DNA from: Pseudomonas sp. GM79
GTDB taxonomy: Bacteria > Pseudomonadota > Gammaproteobacteria > Pseudomonadales > Pseudomonadaceae
Direction: 5' to 3'
Length of the DNA stretch: 64,000 nt
Assembly: GCF_000282495.1 (NCBI RefSeq)
Contig: NZ_AKJE01000080.1
Span: forward strand, 20,907 to 84,906
The notes beneath the pieces are model-generated. The model was given only the letters and a program-made list of their open reading frames with translations, ran no database searches and was not told the origin of the DNA. Shown piece after piece: positions 42,301 to 50,177 of the stretch. The stretch's first letter is position 1. Every line of letters starts with the position of its first letter. Made by a program: the position numbers and the translations under genes.

Positions 42301-43672
42301 GCAGTGCCTGATAGTGCTTTTCGTCGAGCGCGGCGTAAGGCGAGGCTTTTCGCAGCATTTCCAGCAACGCCTGTTCCTGCCATTCCTGGCAGCTGACCTC
42401 GGCGATGATCTGCTGGGCCAGCACGTCCAGCGGTGCTTCGGGGATCAGCAGCGTGTCGAGTTCGCCACGGCGCACGCAATCGAGCAGGGCGGCGCATTCG
42501 ATCAGGTCGTCGCGGGTGGTGGCAAACAATCGGCCCTTGGGCGTGCCGCCGACCTGGTGCCCGGAGCGGCCGACCCGTTGCAGAAAACCGGCAATCGAGC
42601 GTGGCGAAGCGATCTGGCACACCAGGTCGACGTCACCGATATCGATCCCCAATTCCAGCGAAGCGGTAGCGATCAGCACTTGCAGCTCGCCGCGCTTGAG
42701 CCGTTGCTCGGCGTCCAGGCGAAACTCCTTGGCCAGGCTGCCATGGTGGGCGGCAACGGCCTCCTTGCCGAGGCGTTCGCTCAAATGTCGACTCAGGCGT
42801 TCGGCCAGACGCCGGGTGTTGACGAAAATCAGCGTGGTCCGGTGTTCACGGGCGAGGGCGGCGAGTCGGTCATAGACCAGTTCCCAGATGTCGTTGGCCA
42901 TTACCGCCGACAACGGCACGGGCGGCACCTCTATATCGAGATCCCGTGGACGGGCGTGGCCGATGTCGATGATTTCGCAGTCGCGATCACGGCCAACCAA
43001 AAAGCGCGAGACCGCTTCGATGGGTTTTTGCGTGGCGGACAAGCCGATACGCACCAGCGGTTGCGAGCAGAGCGCTTGCAAACGCTCCAGGCTCAGGGCC
43101 AGGTGACTGCCACGCTTGCTGGCGGCAATGGCGTGGATTTCGTCGACGATCACCGTGTGGGTGGTGCCGAGCATTTGCCGGCCGGAGTCGGAGCCGAGCA
43201 GCACATAGAGGGATTCCGGGGTGGTCACCAGAATGTGCGGCGCGGTTTTGCGCATGGCCGAGCGCTCTTTTTGCGGCGTATCGCCGGTGCGCACGGCGGT
43301 GCTGATCGGCACGTCGGGCAGGCCCATCACGCGCAACTGTTCGGTGATGCCGGCCAGCGGGTTTTGCAGGTTGATCCGGATGTCGTTGGACAGGGCCTTG
43401 AGCGGCGAAACGTAGACCACCAGGGTTTCGTCGGGCAGGCCGTCCGGGCTCTCCAGACCACGATGGACCAGATCGTCGAGCACGGCCAGAAACGCGGTGA
43501 GGGTTTTGCCGGAGCCGGTGGGCGCGGCGATCAGGGTCGAGCGGCGCTGGCGGATCAACGGCCACGCCCGGGCCTGTGCGGCGGTGGCCGTTGCGAAGGT
43601 ATTGCTGAACCAGGCGCTGACGGCGGGGTGAAAGCCCGCCAGAGCAGCGTCCGTGGGGATGGGCAGATTCAT
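39356..43672 (-). CDS. lhr: Lhr-type large DEAD/DEAH helicase
   Basis: The product is 1438 residues. Walker A PTGSGKT (51-57), DEIH box in VIVDEIHAIAASKRGSHLAL, motif III SATQ, and a late RecA-2 motif with RVGRSGHQVGG. Beyond the helicase core (about 550) come the winged-helix and long C-terminal Lhr-extended regions. Lhr is a 3'-5' ssDNA translocase and helicase linked to DNA repair. I chose ATG 43672 because the alternative TTG 36 nt earlier has no support. REP elements flank both ends. Confidence 0.93.
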   Translation of the reverse strand: MNLPIPTDAALAGFHPAVSAWFSNTFATATAAQARAWPLIRQRRSTLIAAPTGSGKTLTAFLAVLDDLVHRGLESPDGLPDETLVVYVSPLKALSNDIRINLQNPLAGITEQLRVMGLPDVPISTAVRTGDTPQKERSAMRKTAPHILVTTPESLYVLLGSDSGRQMLGTTHTVIVDEIHAIAASKRGSHLALSLERLQALCSQPLVRIGLSATQKPIEAVSRFLVGRDRDCEIIDIGHARPRDLDIEVPPVPLSAVMANDIWELVYDRLAALAREHRTTLIFVNTRRLAERLSRHLSERLGKEAVAAHHGSLAKEFRLDAEQRLKRGELQVLIATASLELGIDIGDVDLVCQIASPRSIAGFLQRVGRSGHQVGGTPKGRLFATTRDDLIECAALLDCVRRGELDTLLIPEAPLDVLAQQIIAEVSCQEWQEQALLEMLRKASPYAALDEKHYQALLQMLAEGYNGRLGVRSAYLHRDAVSRTLRGRRGAKLTAVTSGGTIPDNADYSVLLGPQGLNIGSVNEDFAVESIAGDIFQLGNTSYRILRVETGKVRVEDAQGQPPTIPFWLGEAPGRSDELSFAVARLQAQLDERLGATPGNLQPALDWLTDTLGLNLASAEQLVDYLARARLTLGALPSQDTLLMERFFDESGGTQLIIHSPFGSRINRAWGLALRKRFCRTFNFELQAAASEDAIVLSLSTGHSFELEDVWRYLHSNSAEHILIQAVLEAPLFGVRWRWNAGVALALPRYSGGRKVPPQIQRMKSEDLIASVFPDQIACVENLAGEREIPDHPLVEQTLDDCLHEAMDSEGWLALLRRMEQGDIRLISRDLPAPSPLAAEILSARPYTFLDDAPLEERRTQAVLNRRWSDPQSTDDLGALDADAITAVRDEAWPTPTSVDEMHEALMSLACITETEAQANPNWLDWLNTLADSGRASRLQINAEQSLWLALERLTCLRAIYPQATLVPPLEALPGFDETWEPDEAVLEVIRARLSAFAPLPLKAIAEPLELPATRVTQALAQLEREGYVLRGQFTPGAPDEEWCERHLLARIHRYTVKRLRREIEPVALQDFMRFLFDWQHLSAASQGQGRAVLPAIISQFEGYPAAASAWDSDILPARLKDYSASWLDELCRSGKLVWTRLTARNKSASTALRSTPILLLPRSQVGLWSGLTEQTPVSELSPKTQKVHEALSQHGALFFDELIHEAHLLRSELEIALQELVGAGLINADSFAGLRALITPASKRQNRSSRHGRGAFSGGMDDAGRWALLRRGAVAPIVDKQRPAPTPSETLEHIAMTLLRRYGVVFWRLLEREADWLPSWRELLRTFHRLEARGEIRGGRFVSGLAGEQFALPEAIPLLREVRRRPHDGSLIAVCGVDPLNLAGTLLPGAKVPALASNRLVYRDGIPAAAEIAGKQQFWLELDQQASGEVRSKLIRH

Positions 43673-43738
43673 GGAGTAATTTATGCGGGTGGGGGCGGGA
43701 AGTTGCAAGTACCGCTAAAGTCCTCTGTCGGCTTTTAG

Positions 43739-43842
43739 GGCCCCTTCGCGAGCAAGCCCGCTCCCACAGTTGAACAGTGTCGGTCACAAAATGTGAGTAC
43801 ACAGGAGATCCAAAGTGGGAGCGAGCTTGCTCGCGAAGGGGC
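43739..43842. repeat. Outward REP pair with extended arms
   Basis: GGCCCCTTCGCGAGCAAGC is paired with GCTTGCTCGCGAAGGGGCC; the second copy has one change (GAGCGAGC). The spacer is unrelated to those of REPINs. It lies between the divergent lhr and reductase genes. Confidence 0.88.
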
Positions 43843-43998
43843 CAGCAGGGTCAACCCAATCCGACGGAACTACACTTTACGGATGACGGTTGCGCACTAA
43901 ACCCGCAAAATGCAACGATTCCGGCAATTATTGAGGACATCGCCTGCGGGCGCTGTCGATAAAGCCATCGTTCCAATCAGACTGGGCCTGCTGACTCT
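43843..43998 (+). other. Upstream region of the sugar-nucleotide reductase gene
   Basis: It forms, with the REP pair, a 326-nt gap without a gene. It presumably carries the reductase promoter. No confident promoter or terminator was seen, and no obvious ribosome binding site precedes ATG 43999. Confidence 0.4.
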
Positions 43999-44883
43999 AT
44001 GCGAATGCGCCTTATGTTACTGGGCGGCGGAAATGCCCTTGGGCAGGCGCTGATTCGCCTCGGTGCGGAGGAAGACATCGGTTTCCTCGCCCCCCGCCCA
44101 CCACAAGACGGCTGGGACGCCGCGAGCCTGACGCAACTGCTCGACGATACCCGTCCGGATGCGTTGATCAATCTCGCCTACTATTTTGACTGGTTCCAGG
44201 CGGAGACCGTCAGCGAACAGCGTCTGGCCGGGCAGGAGCGAGCCATCGAACGGCTGGCCGAGCTGTGCCAGCATCACAACATTGTGCTGCTGCAACCGTC
44301 GAGTTATCGCGTGTTCGATGGCTCCCGGGCGACCGCCTACAGCGAAAAAGACGAACCGGTACCGCTGGGTCTGCGCGGTCAGGCCTTGTGGCGAATCGAG
44401 CAAAGCGTGCGCGCCACCTGTCCGCAGCATGTGTTGCTGCGTTTCGGCTGGCTGCTCGATGACAGCCCCGATGGCACCCTCGGGCGGTTCCTGGCCCGGG
44501 CCGAGAAAGCTGAAGAACTGTTGATGGCCGATGACCGTCGCGGTAATCCGACGCCGGTGGACGATGCTGCCCGGGTGATCATTTCGGTGCTCAAGCAACT
44601 CGATTGCGCGGCGCCGCTGTGGGGCACTTACCACTACGCCGGGCATGAGGCGACCACGCCGCTGGCACTGGGGCAGGCGATTCTTACCGAAGCGCGCGCC
44701 CTGCACCCGTTGGCCATCGAAGCGCCGACCGCCCAGGCTCACGCCGCGCGGCCCGACGCCGCCGAAGAACCGCAACACGCGGTGCTGGCCTGCAAGAAAA
44801 TTCTGCACACTTTCGGGATCAAGCCCCGCGCCTGGCGCGCGGCACTCCCGGGCTTACTGGATAGGTTTTATCGTCATGGCTGA
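43999..44883 (+). CDS. RmlD-like sugar-nucleotide-binding/reductase family protein
   Basis: The product is 294 residues. The N-terminal Rossmann-like GGGNALGQALIRL binds NAD(P), and the mid-protein SSYRVFDGSRATAYSEKDEP with the YxxxK position changed to LRGQALW resembles extended short-chain dehydrogenases of the RmlD type. The catalytic Tyr-x3-Lys is not clear, so activity is uncertain. It overlaps the following epimerase gene by 8 nt. The pair matches P. aeruginosa PA4069-PA4068. ATG at 44005 is an alternative start. Confidence 0.78.
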   Translation: MRMRLMLLGGGNALGQALIRLGAEEDIGFLAPRPPQDGWDAASLTQLLDDTRPDALINLAYYFDWFQAETVSEQRLAGQERAIERLAELCQHHNIVLLQPSSYRVFDGSRATAYSEKDEPVPLGLRGQALWRIEQSVRATCPQHVLLRFGWLLDDSPDGTLGRFLARAEKAEELLMADDRRGNPTPVDDAARVIISVLKQLDCAAPLWGTYHYAGHEATTPLALGQAILTEARALHPLAIEAPTAQAHAARPDAAEEPQHAVLACKKILHTFGIKPRAWRAALPGLLDRFYRHG

Positions 44884-45805
44884 AGGCCCTGTTTTAATCA
44901 CCGGCGGTGCCGGTTTCATCGGTTCGCACCTGACCGATGCCTTGCTCGCCAAAGGTCACTCGGTGCGTATTCTCGATGACCTCTCCACCGGCAAACGCAG
45001 CAACCTGCCGCTGGACAATCCCCTCGTCGAACTGATCGTGGGCGACGTCGCCGATGCTGCACTGGTGGCGCAGGCGATGGTCGGTTGCAGCGCGGTGGCG
45101 CACCTGGCCGCGGTGGCCTCGGTGCAAGCTTCGGTGGATGACCCGGTCAAAACGCATCAGAGCAATTTCATCGGTTCGCTGAATGTCTGCGAAGCCATGC
45201 GTCAAACCGGCGTCAAACGGGTGCTGTTCGCGTCCAGCGCGGCGGTCTACGGCAATAATGGCGAAGGCGAGTCGATCGACGAAGACACGCCCAAGGCACC
45301 GTTGACCCCGTACGCCGCGGACAAATTGGCGAGCGAGCATTACTTCGATTTCTATCGTCGCCAGCACAGTCTGGAGCCGGTGATTTTCCGCTTCTTCAAT
45401 ATCTTCGGCCCGCGCCAGGATCCGTCCTCGCCATATTCCGGGGTGATCAGCATATTCAGCGAGCGCGCGCAGAAAGGCTTGCCAATCACCGTGTTTGGCG
45501 ATGGCGAACAGACTCGGGATTTTGTCTATGTCGAGGACCTGGTGGGCGTGTTGGTGCAAGCCATCGAGAAACCGCAGGTCGAAGTCGGCGCGGTGAATGT
45601 CGGCTGGAATCAGGCTACGACCCTTAAGCAAATGCTTGAAGCCCTTGAAGCTGTGGTCGGCGAGCTGCCGCCCGTGAGCTACGGCCCGGCGCGTTCCGGT
45701 GACATCCGCCATTCACGGGCGAACAACCGGCGTTTGCTGGAGCGGTTTACCTACCCGCAGCAGACACCGATGAGTGTCGGCCTGGCACGGTTGTTGGGGC
45801 ACTGA
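44876..45805 (+). CDS. NAD-dependent epimerase/dehydratase (UDP-glucose 4-epimerase-like)
   Basis: The product is 309 residues. NAD-binding GGAGFIGSHL (10-19), catalytic Ser region SSAAVYG and Tyr-x3-Lys in YAADK. The rest (FNIFGPRQDPSSPYSGVISI, GDGEQTRDFVYVED) is typical of UDP-hexose epimerases. The substrate is probably a UDP-hexose or UDP-HexNAc. The start ATG 44876 lies inside the upstream gene end. It is not in a visible LPS cluster; oprG is downstream on the other strand. Confidence 0.87.
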   Translation: MAEGPVLITGGAGFIGSHLTDALLAKGHSVRILDDLSTGKRSNLPLDNPLVELIVGDVADAALVAQAMVGCSAVAHLAAVASVQASVDDPVKTHQSNFIGSLNVCEAMRQTGVKRVLFASSAAVYGNNGEGESIDEDTPKAPLTPYAADKLASEHYFDFYRRQHSLEPVIFRFFNIFGPRQDPSSPYSGVISIFSERAQKGLPITVFGDGEQTRDFVYVEDLVGVLVQAIEKPQVEVGAVNVGWNQATTLKQMLEALEAVVGELPPVSYGPARSGDIRHSRANNRRLLERFTYPQQTPMSVGLARLLGH

Positions 45806-45822
45806 GGTTTTACACAGCCATG

Positions 45823-45851
45823 AAAAAGGCGCCTTTGACGGCGCCTTTTTT
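45823..45851. terminator. Rho-independent terminator of the epimerase operon
   Basis: AAAAAGGCGCC (45823-45833), loop TTTGAC, GGCGCC and T6 (45840-45851). It lies 18 nt after the epimerase stop. Confidence 0.88.
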
Positions 45852-45869
45852 GTGGCCGATGCAGTTCCC

Positions 45870-45963
45870 TGTGGCGAGGGAGCTTGCTCCCGTTCGAGTG
45901 CGCAGCGCTCGCTTTTTTTTGGGGCCGCTTCGCAGCCCAGCGGGAGCAAGCTCCCTCGCCACA
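45870..45963. repeat. Inverted repeat pair of the GGCGAGGGAGCTTGCTCCCG type
   Basis: TGTGGCGAGGGAGCTTGCTC (45870-45889) and its complement (GAGCAAGCTCCCTCGCCACA, ending 45963) flank a 54-nt spacer with a T8 run. This is a different REP family from the GTGGGAGCGGG type. It lies between convergent gene ends. Confidence 0.87.
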
Positions 45964-45982
45964 AAAGCCGGACAAGTGTTGA

Positions 45983-46681
45983 TTAAAACTTGTAACCCAA
46001 ACCCACCATGTAAATGAACGGGTCCACATCAACGTCCACCTTGGCCCGGGTGCCCGGTGCGACGGCATTGTTTTCCACGGTCGCGGTGGTGTCGATGTCG
46101 ATGTAGCGCACTTGGGCGTTGATCATTACGTTGTCGGTCAGCATGTAGTCGGCACCGACCTGCCAGGCCAGACCCCAGGAACTGTCCGCCTTGAAGTTAC
46201 TGAAACCGTTGGCGGCGGCTTCGCTGCTGACGTGCTCGTCGTAGATCCAGGTGTAGTTGATACCGCCGCCGATGTACGGCTGGAACGCGGACTTGGAATC
46301 CAGTGGGTAGTAGACCAGGCTCAGGGTCGGCGGCAGGTGTTTGAGCGTGCCGAGTTTGCCGTTGGCGGCGCCGAGCGCGGTGCCTTTGAGCTTCACGTCA
46401 TGCTCGAACGGCGAGGCCGCGAGCAGTTCGATTCCCAGGTTGTTGGTGATCATGTAGGCGAAGTTCAGACCCAGTTGCGTGTCGCTGCTCATGGTGGCCT
46501 TGCCACCCAGATCGGCGCCCTTCAGCGGGCCTTGATCGACCTTGACGCTGGAACTGTCGGCATCCGGGTTGACGGTGATCGCACCGGCCCGAACGAGGAT
46601 GTCACCGGCGGTGTGAGCATGGGCGAGCGGGGCTGCGAGCGCGAGGGCGAACAGCGAAGCGCAGAGCAAGGACTTGTGCAT
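45983..46681 (-). CDS. oprG: Outer membrane protein OprG (OmpW family)
   Basis: The product is 232 residues with a signal peptide ending near PLAHAH (about 23). It is an eight-stranded beta-barrel of the OmpW family: RAGAITVNPD near the start, QPYIGGGINYTWIYDE in the middle and the C-terminal aromatic anchor YMVGLGYKF. It is proposed to pass small hydrophobic molecules. The ANR-like box and promoter upstream (46719-46760) fit low-oxygen control, as reported for P. aeruginosa oprG. Confidence 0.92.
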   Translation of the reverse strand: MHKSLLCASLFALALAAPLAHAHTAGDILVRAGAITVNPDADSSSVKVDQGPLKGADLGGKATMSSDTQLGLNFAYMITNNLGIELLAASPFEHDVKLKGTALGAANGKLGTLKHLPPTLSLVYYPLDSKSAFQPYIGGGINYTWIYDEHVSSEAAANGFSNFKADSSWGLAWQVGADYMLTDNVMINAQVRYIDIDTTATVENNAVAPGTRAKVDVDVDPFIYMVGLGYKF

Positions 46682-46718
46682 GGGAGCTCCAAAGGACGTT
46701 AAAAATGTTCGATGTCCA

Positions 46719-46760
46719 ATGGTAGGGATCCAACTGATACGGTCTTTTGACTCAGCTCAA
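46719..46760 (-). promoter_or_regulatory. ANR/FNR-type promoter of oprG
   Basis: TTGAG-CTGA-GTCAA (minus strand, 46760-46747) matches TTGAT-N4-ATCAA at four of five positions in each half. The -10 candidate TACCAT lies at 46724-46719. The box centre is then about 41.5 nt upstream of the predicted start near 46712, the spacing of a class II FNR-activated promoter. Confidence 0.6.
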
Positions 46761-46803
46761 TGAAACAGTGATGGCCTTGATTTTTGCGGAACCTTTGATG
46801 GCC

Positions 46804-46872
46804 TCTTCGCGGGCAAGCCTCGCTCCTACGGGGCTTGCGTGGCCTCTGTAGGAGCGAGGCTTGCCCGCGAAG
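46804..46872. repeat. Inverted repeat of the TAGGAGCGAGGCTTGCCCGC type
   Basis: CTTCGCGGGCAAGCCTCGCT and its complement flank a spacer of about 22 nt. This is a third REP-like family, related to but distinct from the main one. It lies between the oprG promoter and the DUF3299 stop. Confidence 0.85.
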
Positions 46873-46902
46873 GTGTCCTCACTATCAAAACATAACTACC
46901 GG

Positions 46903-47436
46903 TCACTGCGGCAGTTCATACGCATAAATCTTGTCCGCCTCCATCTGATACCCGGCATCCGCCAGCTCGCTGGTGGATGCTTTCACCTGTAACGAACCTT
47001 CGATCCAGTACGGCTGATACAGCTCATCAAGCTTCACGCCGACTTCGCTTTTGACATGCACGATCTGGTTCGACGGTGGCGGCGGCACATGGATGCAGGC
47101 GCCGAAATATGGCACCAGCAGAAACTCCGTGGTGCGGCCTTCTTCACTGACTTCCAGCGGCACGATGTACCCCGGTAAACGAATATTCTTGCCGTCGAGG
47201 CTCTTCACCACCGGCGCATTCGGCATGTCCTGCTTGGCCGCTGGCGCCGATTCTGCGGACAACGCATCGCTCATCTTCGACAGGTCATGCAGGGGCGTCA
47301 TGTTCGGCACTTCTGGCGCCGCATCCGGCGGGATCATCTCCGACCAGGTCAGGTCTTTTGGCTCGGCCGCCCACAGCGGAAGGGCAACCAGCATCAATAG
47401 CGCAAGCACAGCGCGGGGCATCATTAATGTCCTCAT
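46903..47436 (-). CDS. DUF3299 periplasmic protein of the zinc operon
   Basis: The product is 177 residues with an N-terminal signal peptide (ALLMLVALPLWAAEP). It fits the DUF3299 family (RLPGYIVPLEVSEEGRTTEF, GACIHVPPPPSNQIVHV). The conserved Cys-Ile-His with PPPP could bind metal, which is inference. It is the last gene of the zrg-like operon, overlapping the permease stop by 4 nt. It matches P. aeruginosa PA4066. Confidence 0.85.
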   Translation of the reverse strand: MRTLMMPRAVLALLMLVALPLWAAEPKDLTWSEMIPPDAAPEVPNMTPLHDLSKMSDALSAESAPAAKQDMPNAPVVKSLDGKNIRLPGYIVPLEVSEEGRTTEFLLVPYFGACIHVPPPPSNQIVHVKSEVGVKLDELYQPYWIEGSLQVKASTSELADAGYQMEADKIYAYELPQ

Positions 47437-48698
47437 AGTCGGATTGACAGGCCATCGGCCAAGGATTGGCGATACGCGCGCCAGGCCGGCACGCTACCCA
47501 TCAGCAGCGCGGCGATCAGGATGCCACCGAGCAGCGTCCATTCATATTCACTTGGCCAGGCCAGCGGCAAGTACAAGCCATAATTCGCCTGCACGTAACC
47601 CTGCGCCACAGCGATGCACACATACAACAGCGCCACACCGGCAATCACCCCGGACAACGCCAAGGCAAAGGCTTCCAGCACCAGCAAGGTCGCAATATGC
47701 CACGGCCGCGCGCCCACCGAACGCAGAATCGCCATCTCGCGGCGCCGCTCGTTGAGGCTGGTGAGGATCGCCGTGAGCATGCCGATCAACCCGGTCAGTA
47801 CTACGAACAGCGAGACGACGAACAAGGCTTTTTCCGCCGTGCTCATCAAACTCCACAGCTCCTGCAATGCCACACCCGGCAGGATCGCCAGCATCGGTTC
47901 GCCACGGAATTCGTTGATCTCCCGTTGCAGCGCAAACGTCGAAATCTTGCTGTTGAGGCCGAGCATGAACGCAGTGATCGCTTGTGGCGTCAGGTCCATG
48001 TTGCGCGCCTGGTCGGCACTGATCCGCCCGTTGCCACGTGCCGGAACGCCGTTGTGCCAGTCGACGTGAATCGCTTCCATGCCGCCGAGGCTGATGTGCA
48101 GCGTGCGGTCCACCGGGGTGCCGGTGCGTTTGAGAATGCCGACCACGGTGAACGGTTTGTCGTCGTGTTTGACCAGGCTGATCACCGCTACGCCATGGGC
48201 CAACACCAGTTTGTCGCCGAGCTTGTAATGCAGTGCATCGGCCACTTCGGCGCCGAGCACCACTTCGAACGGATCGCTGGCGAAGGCACGGCCATCAGCC
48301 AGTTCGAGGTGCTGTTGATGGCCGTACTGGTAATGCTCGAAGTACGCCTCGGTGGTGCCCATCACCCGATAGCCGCGATGGGAGTCGCCGAGGGACATCG
48401 GGATCGCCCACTTCACTTTCGGGTTGTTGGCGAAATGTTCGAAGCTGTCCCAGCGGATGTTGTTGGTGGCGTTGCCGATGCGGAACACCGAATACAGCAG
48501 CAGATTCACCGAGCCGGAACGCGCGCCGACGATCAGGTCGGTGCCGCTGATGGTGCTGGCGAAACTGGCCTTGGCCTCGGTGCGCACACGCTCCACCGCC
48601 AGCAGCAGGCAGACCGACAGGGCGATGGCGAACGCGGTGAGGATCGCGGTGAAGCGACGGTTAGCCAGGCTGGCCATGGCTAGACGAAACAAATACAT
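47433..48698 (-). CDS. ABC transporter permease (FtsX/MacB type) of the zinc operon
   Basis: The product is 421 residues. One N-terminal helix (TAILTAFAIALSVCLLLAV), a large periplasmic domain (about 45-270) and three C-terminal helices are the FtsX/MacB layout. I chose ATG 48698, two bases before the end of the ATPase gene; the longer frame lies inside the ATPase gene. It probably works with the ATPase and the ZrgA protein in zinc uptake (by homology to the Vibrio zrg system). Confidence 0.88.
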   Translation of the reverse strand: MYLFRLAMASLANRRFTAILTAFAIALSVCLLLAVERVRTEAKASFASTISGTDLIVGARSGSVNLLLYSVFRIGNATNNIRWDSFEHFANNPKVKWAIPMSLGDSHRGYRVMGTTEAYFEHYQYGHQQHLELADGRAFASDPFEVVLGAEVADALHYKLGDKLVLAHGVAVISLVKHDDKPFTVVGILKRTGTPVDRTLHISLGGMEAIHVDWHNGVPARGNGRISADQARNMDLTPQAITAFMLGLNSKISTFALQREINEFRGEPMLAILPGVALQELWSLMSTAEKALFVVSLFVVLTGLIGMLTAILTSLNERRREMAILRSVGARPWHIATLLVLEAFALALSGVIAGVALLYVCIAVAQGYVQANYGLYLPLAWPSEYEWTLLGGILIAALLMGSVPAWRAYRQSLADGLSIRL

Positions 48699-48699
48699 C

Positions 48700-49410
48700 T
48701 CAAACCTCGGACGGGGTGGCGGCGCGATTGAGATCGGCCAGCGACAGGTGGCGATCGAACAGCGGCGCGAGGCTCTGGTCATGGCTGACGAACAACAGGC
48801 TCGACCCGGCTTCGCGGCATTCGGCGAACAGCAGGCGAATGAAGTTCTCGCGGGCGTCGTAGTCCAGCGCCGAGGTCGGTTCGTCGGCGATCACCAGTTC
48901 CGGCTGACCGATCAACGCACGTGCGGCGGCGACCCGTTGCTGCTGGCCGATGGACAGCGAATCGGCGCGGCGGCTGAGGATGTTTTCATCCTTCAGGCCC
49001 AAGTGGGCGAGCAGGGTGGCCGCGGCCTGATCGACGCTGCCGTGTCGCTGTTTCGCCCGTTCGGCACGCAGCTTGGAGAAGTGGCAGGGCAGCTCGACGT
49101 TCTCGCGTACCGAGAGAAACGGCAGCAAGTTGAACTGCTGGAAGATGTAGCCGGTGTGATCGACGCGGAAGTGGTCGCGGGCACCGGCAGAGAGTTCGGT
49201 CAGCTCCTGGCCAAGCAGGCGAATGCTGCCGCGATCTGGCTTTTGCACGCCACCGAGCAGGCCGAGCAGGGTGGTCTTGCCACTGCCGCTGGGGCCTTTG
49301 AGGAACAGGGTTTCACCTGGCATAAGACGAAACGCCGGGATGTCCAGCAGCGGCGGATGACCGGGCCAACTGAAGCCCAGGTCGGACAGTTCGATGAGTG
49401 CTTGGGTCAT
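48700..49410 (-). CDS. ABC transporter ATP-binding protein of the zinc operon
   Basis: The product is 236 residues, LolD/MacB-like ATPase. Walker A GPSGSGKTT, Q-loop FQQFNLLPF, signature LSIGQQQR, Walker B LVIADEPTSALD, H-loop SHDQS. It ends one base before the permease start. It matches P. aeruginosa PA4064. Confidence 0.92.
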   Translation of the reverse strand: MTQALIELSDLGFSWPGHPPLLDIPAFRLMPGETLFLKGPSGSGKTTLLGLLGGVQKPDRGSIRLLGQELTELSAGARDHFRVDHTGYIFQQFNLLPFLSVRENVELPCHFSKLRAERAKQRHGSVDQAAATLLAHLGLKDENILSRRADSLSIGQQQRVAAARALIGQPELVIADEPTSALDYDARENFIRLLFAECREAGSSLLFVSHDQSLAPLFDRHLSLADLNRAATPSEV

Positions 49411-49439
49411 GTGAAACCGGTCAGGTTGGTGGTGAACCC

Positions 49440-49528
49440 TGTGGGAGCGGGCTTGCTCGCGAAAGCGGTATTTCAGTCACATCATTGCTGTATGTGCTGC
49501 CGTCTTCGCGAGCAAGCCCGCTCCCACA
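49440..49528. repeat. REPIN (inward REP pair) inside the zinc operon
   Basis: A unit of about 89 bp with perfect arms and the CAGTCACATCATTGCTG spacer (subfamily 2). It lies between zrgA and the ATPase gene, so it is within the operon. Confidence 0.93.
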
Positions 49529-49546
49529 TTGGATTGGTGTGTCGGA

Positions 49547-50140
49547 TCAGAATTTCAGGGCGGCAGCCTTGGCCGTCACTTCAACCCCTTGCTGGCCGCT
49601 CGGGCTGATCAGTTGTACCTGAATCTTCTGGGTGGCCGGGAATGTGTTGAAGATATTCGCCAGGTCCAGGGTCTTCAGCGCGCCCGGGGCCGAGCAGCTG
49701 AGTTGGTAATGGGCGTGGATCTCGCTGTGGTCATGGTGGTGCTCGTGACCGTCCTTGTCCGCTTCGTCGTGGTCATCGTCGGCATCTGGTTTGTCACCGA
49801 ACAACGGGCTTTCCAGTTCCTGAGTCGCGACCACGCAACCGGCGGCTTTTGGCAGGTTGAACAGCACCAGCGGTTTTTCCAGCTGCGTGCGGACGGCGGC
49901 GACTTTGGCCTTGTCGGCGTCAGTGGTGGCGGCGTGTTCGAAACCCACCAGGTTCATCGCCGGGCTTTCCAGCTCCAGCTCCAGAGTCTGGCCATCCAGC
50001 GCCGCATTCAGGCGACCGACGCCATGTTCGTGGGCGCTGAGGCTGCCATGTTCATCATGATCGTGATCATGCTCGACCGCCGCATGGGCGACAGCCAGCG
50101 GCAACAAGGCAAACGGCAAAGCGAGCAGCAGACGGCGCAT
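49547..50140 (-). CDS. zrgA: ZrgA family zinc uptake protein (DUF2796)
   Basis: The product is 197 residues with a signal peptide (LLALPFALLPLAVAHA). Two histidine/aspartate-rich stretches, VEHDHDHDEHGSLSAHEHG after the signal and DHDEADKDGHEHHHDHSEIH in the middle, should bind zinc in the periplasm. ZrgA is known from the Vibrio cholerae zrg zinc-uptake system; the P. aeruginosa operon PA4063-PA4066 is reported to respond to zinc shortage. A Zur-like box lies 38 nt upstream. First gene of the operon. Confidence 0.88.
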   Translation of the reverse strand: MRRLLLALPFALLPLAVAHAAVEHDHDHDEHGSLSAHEHGVGRLNAALDGQTLELELESPAMNLVGFEHAATTDADKAKVAAVRTQLEKPLVLFNLPKAAGCVVATQELESPLFGDKPDADDDHDEADKDGHEHHHDHSEIHAHYQLSCSAPGALKTLDLANIFNTFPATQKIQVQLISPSGQQGVEVTAKAAALKF

Positions 50141-50177
50141 GACGGGTCTCCGGAAAGTAAAATGAAAAGTTTGTTAT

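Noticed and set aside
41810..43738. Open frame of 642 codons on the plus strand opposite lhr
   Set aside because: It mirrors Lhr codons (many Gln, His, Val and Gly), extends across a REP-flanked gap and resembles no known protein.
43777..43962. Small plus-strand open frame upstream of the sugar-nucleotide reductase
   Set aside because: Its first third is a REP arm translation (ERACSRRG) and it has no ribosome binding site or homologue that I recognise.
46112..46702. Plus-strand open frame of 196 codons opposite oprG
   Set aside because: OprG on the minus strand has a signal peptide and barrel pattern; the antisense frame has no recognisable features.
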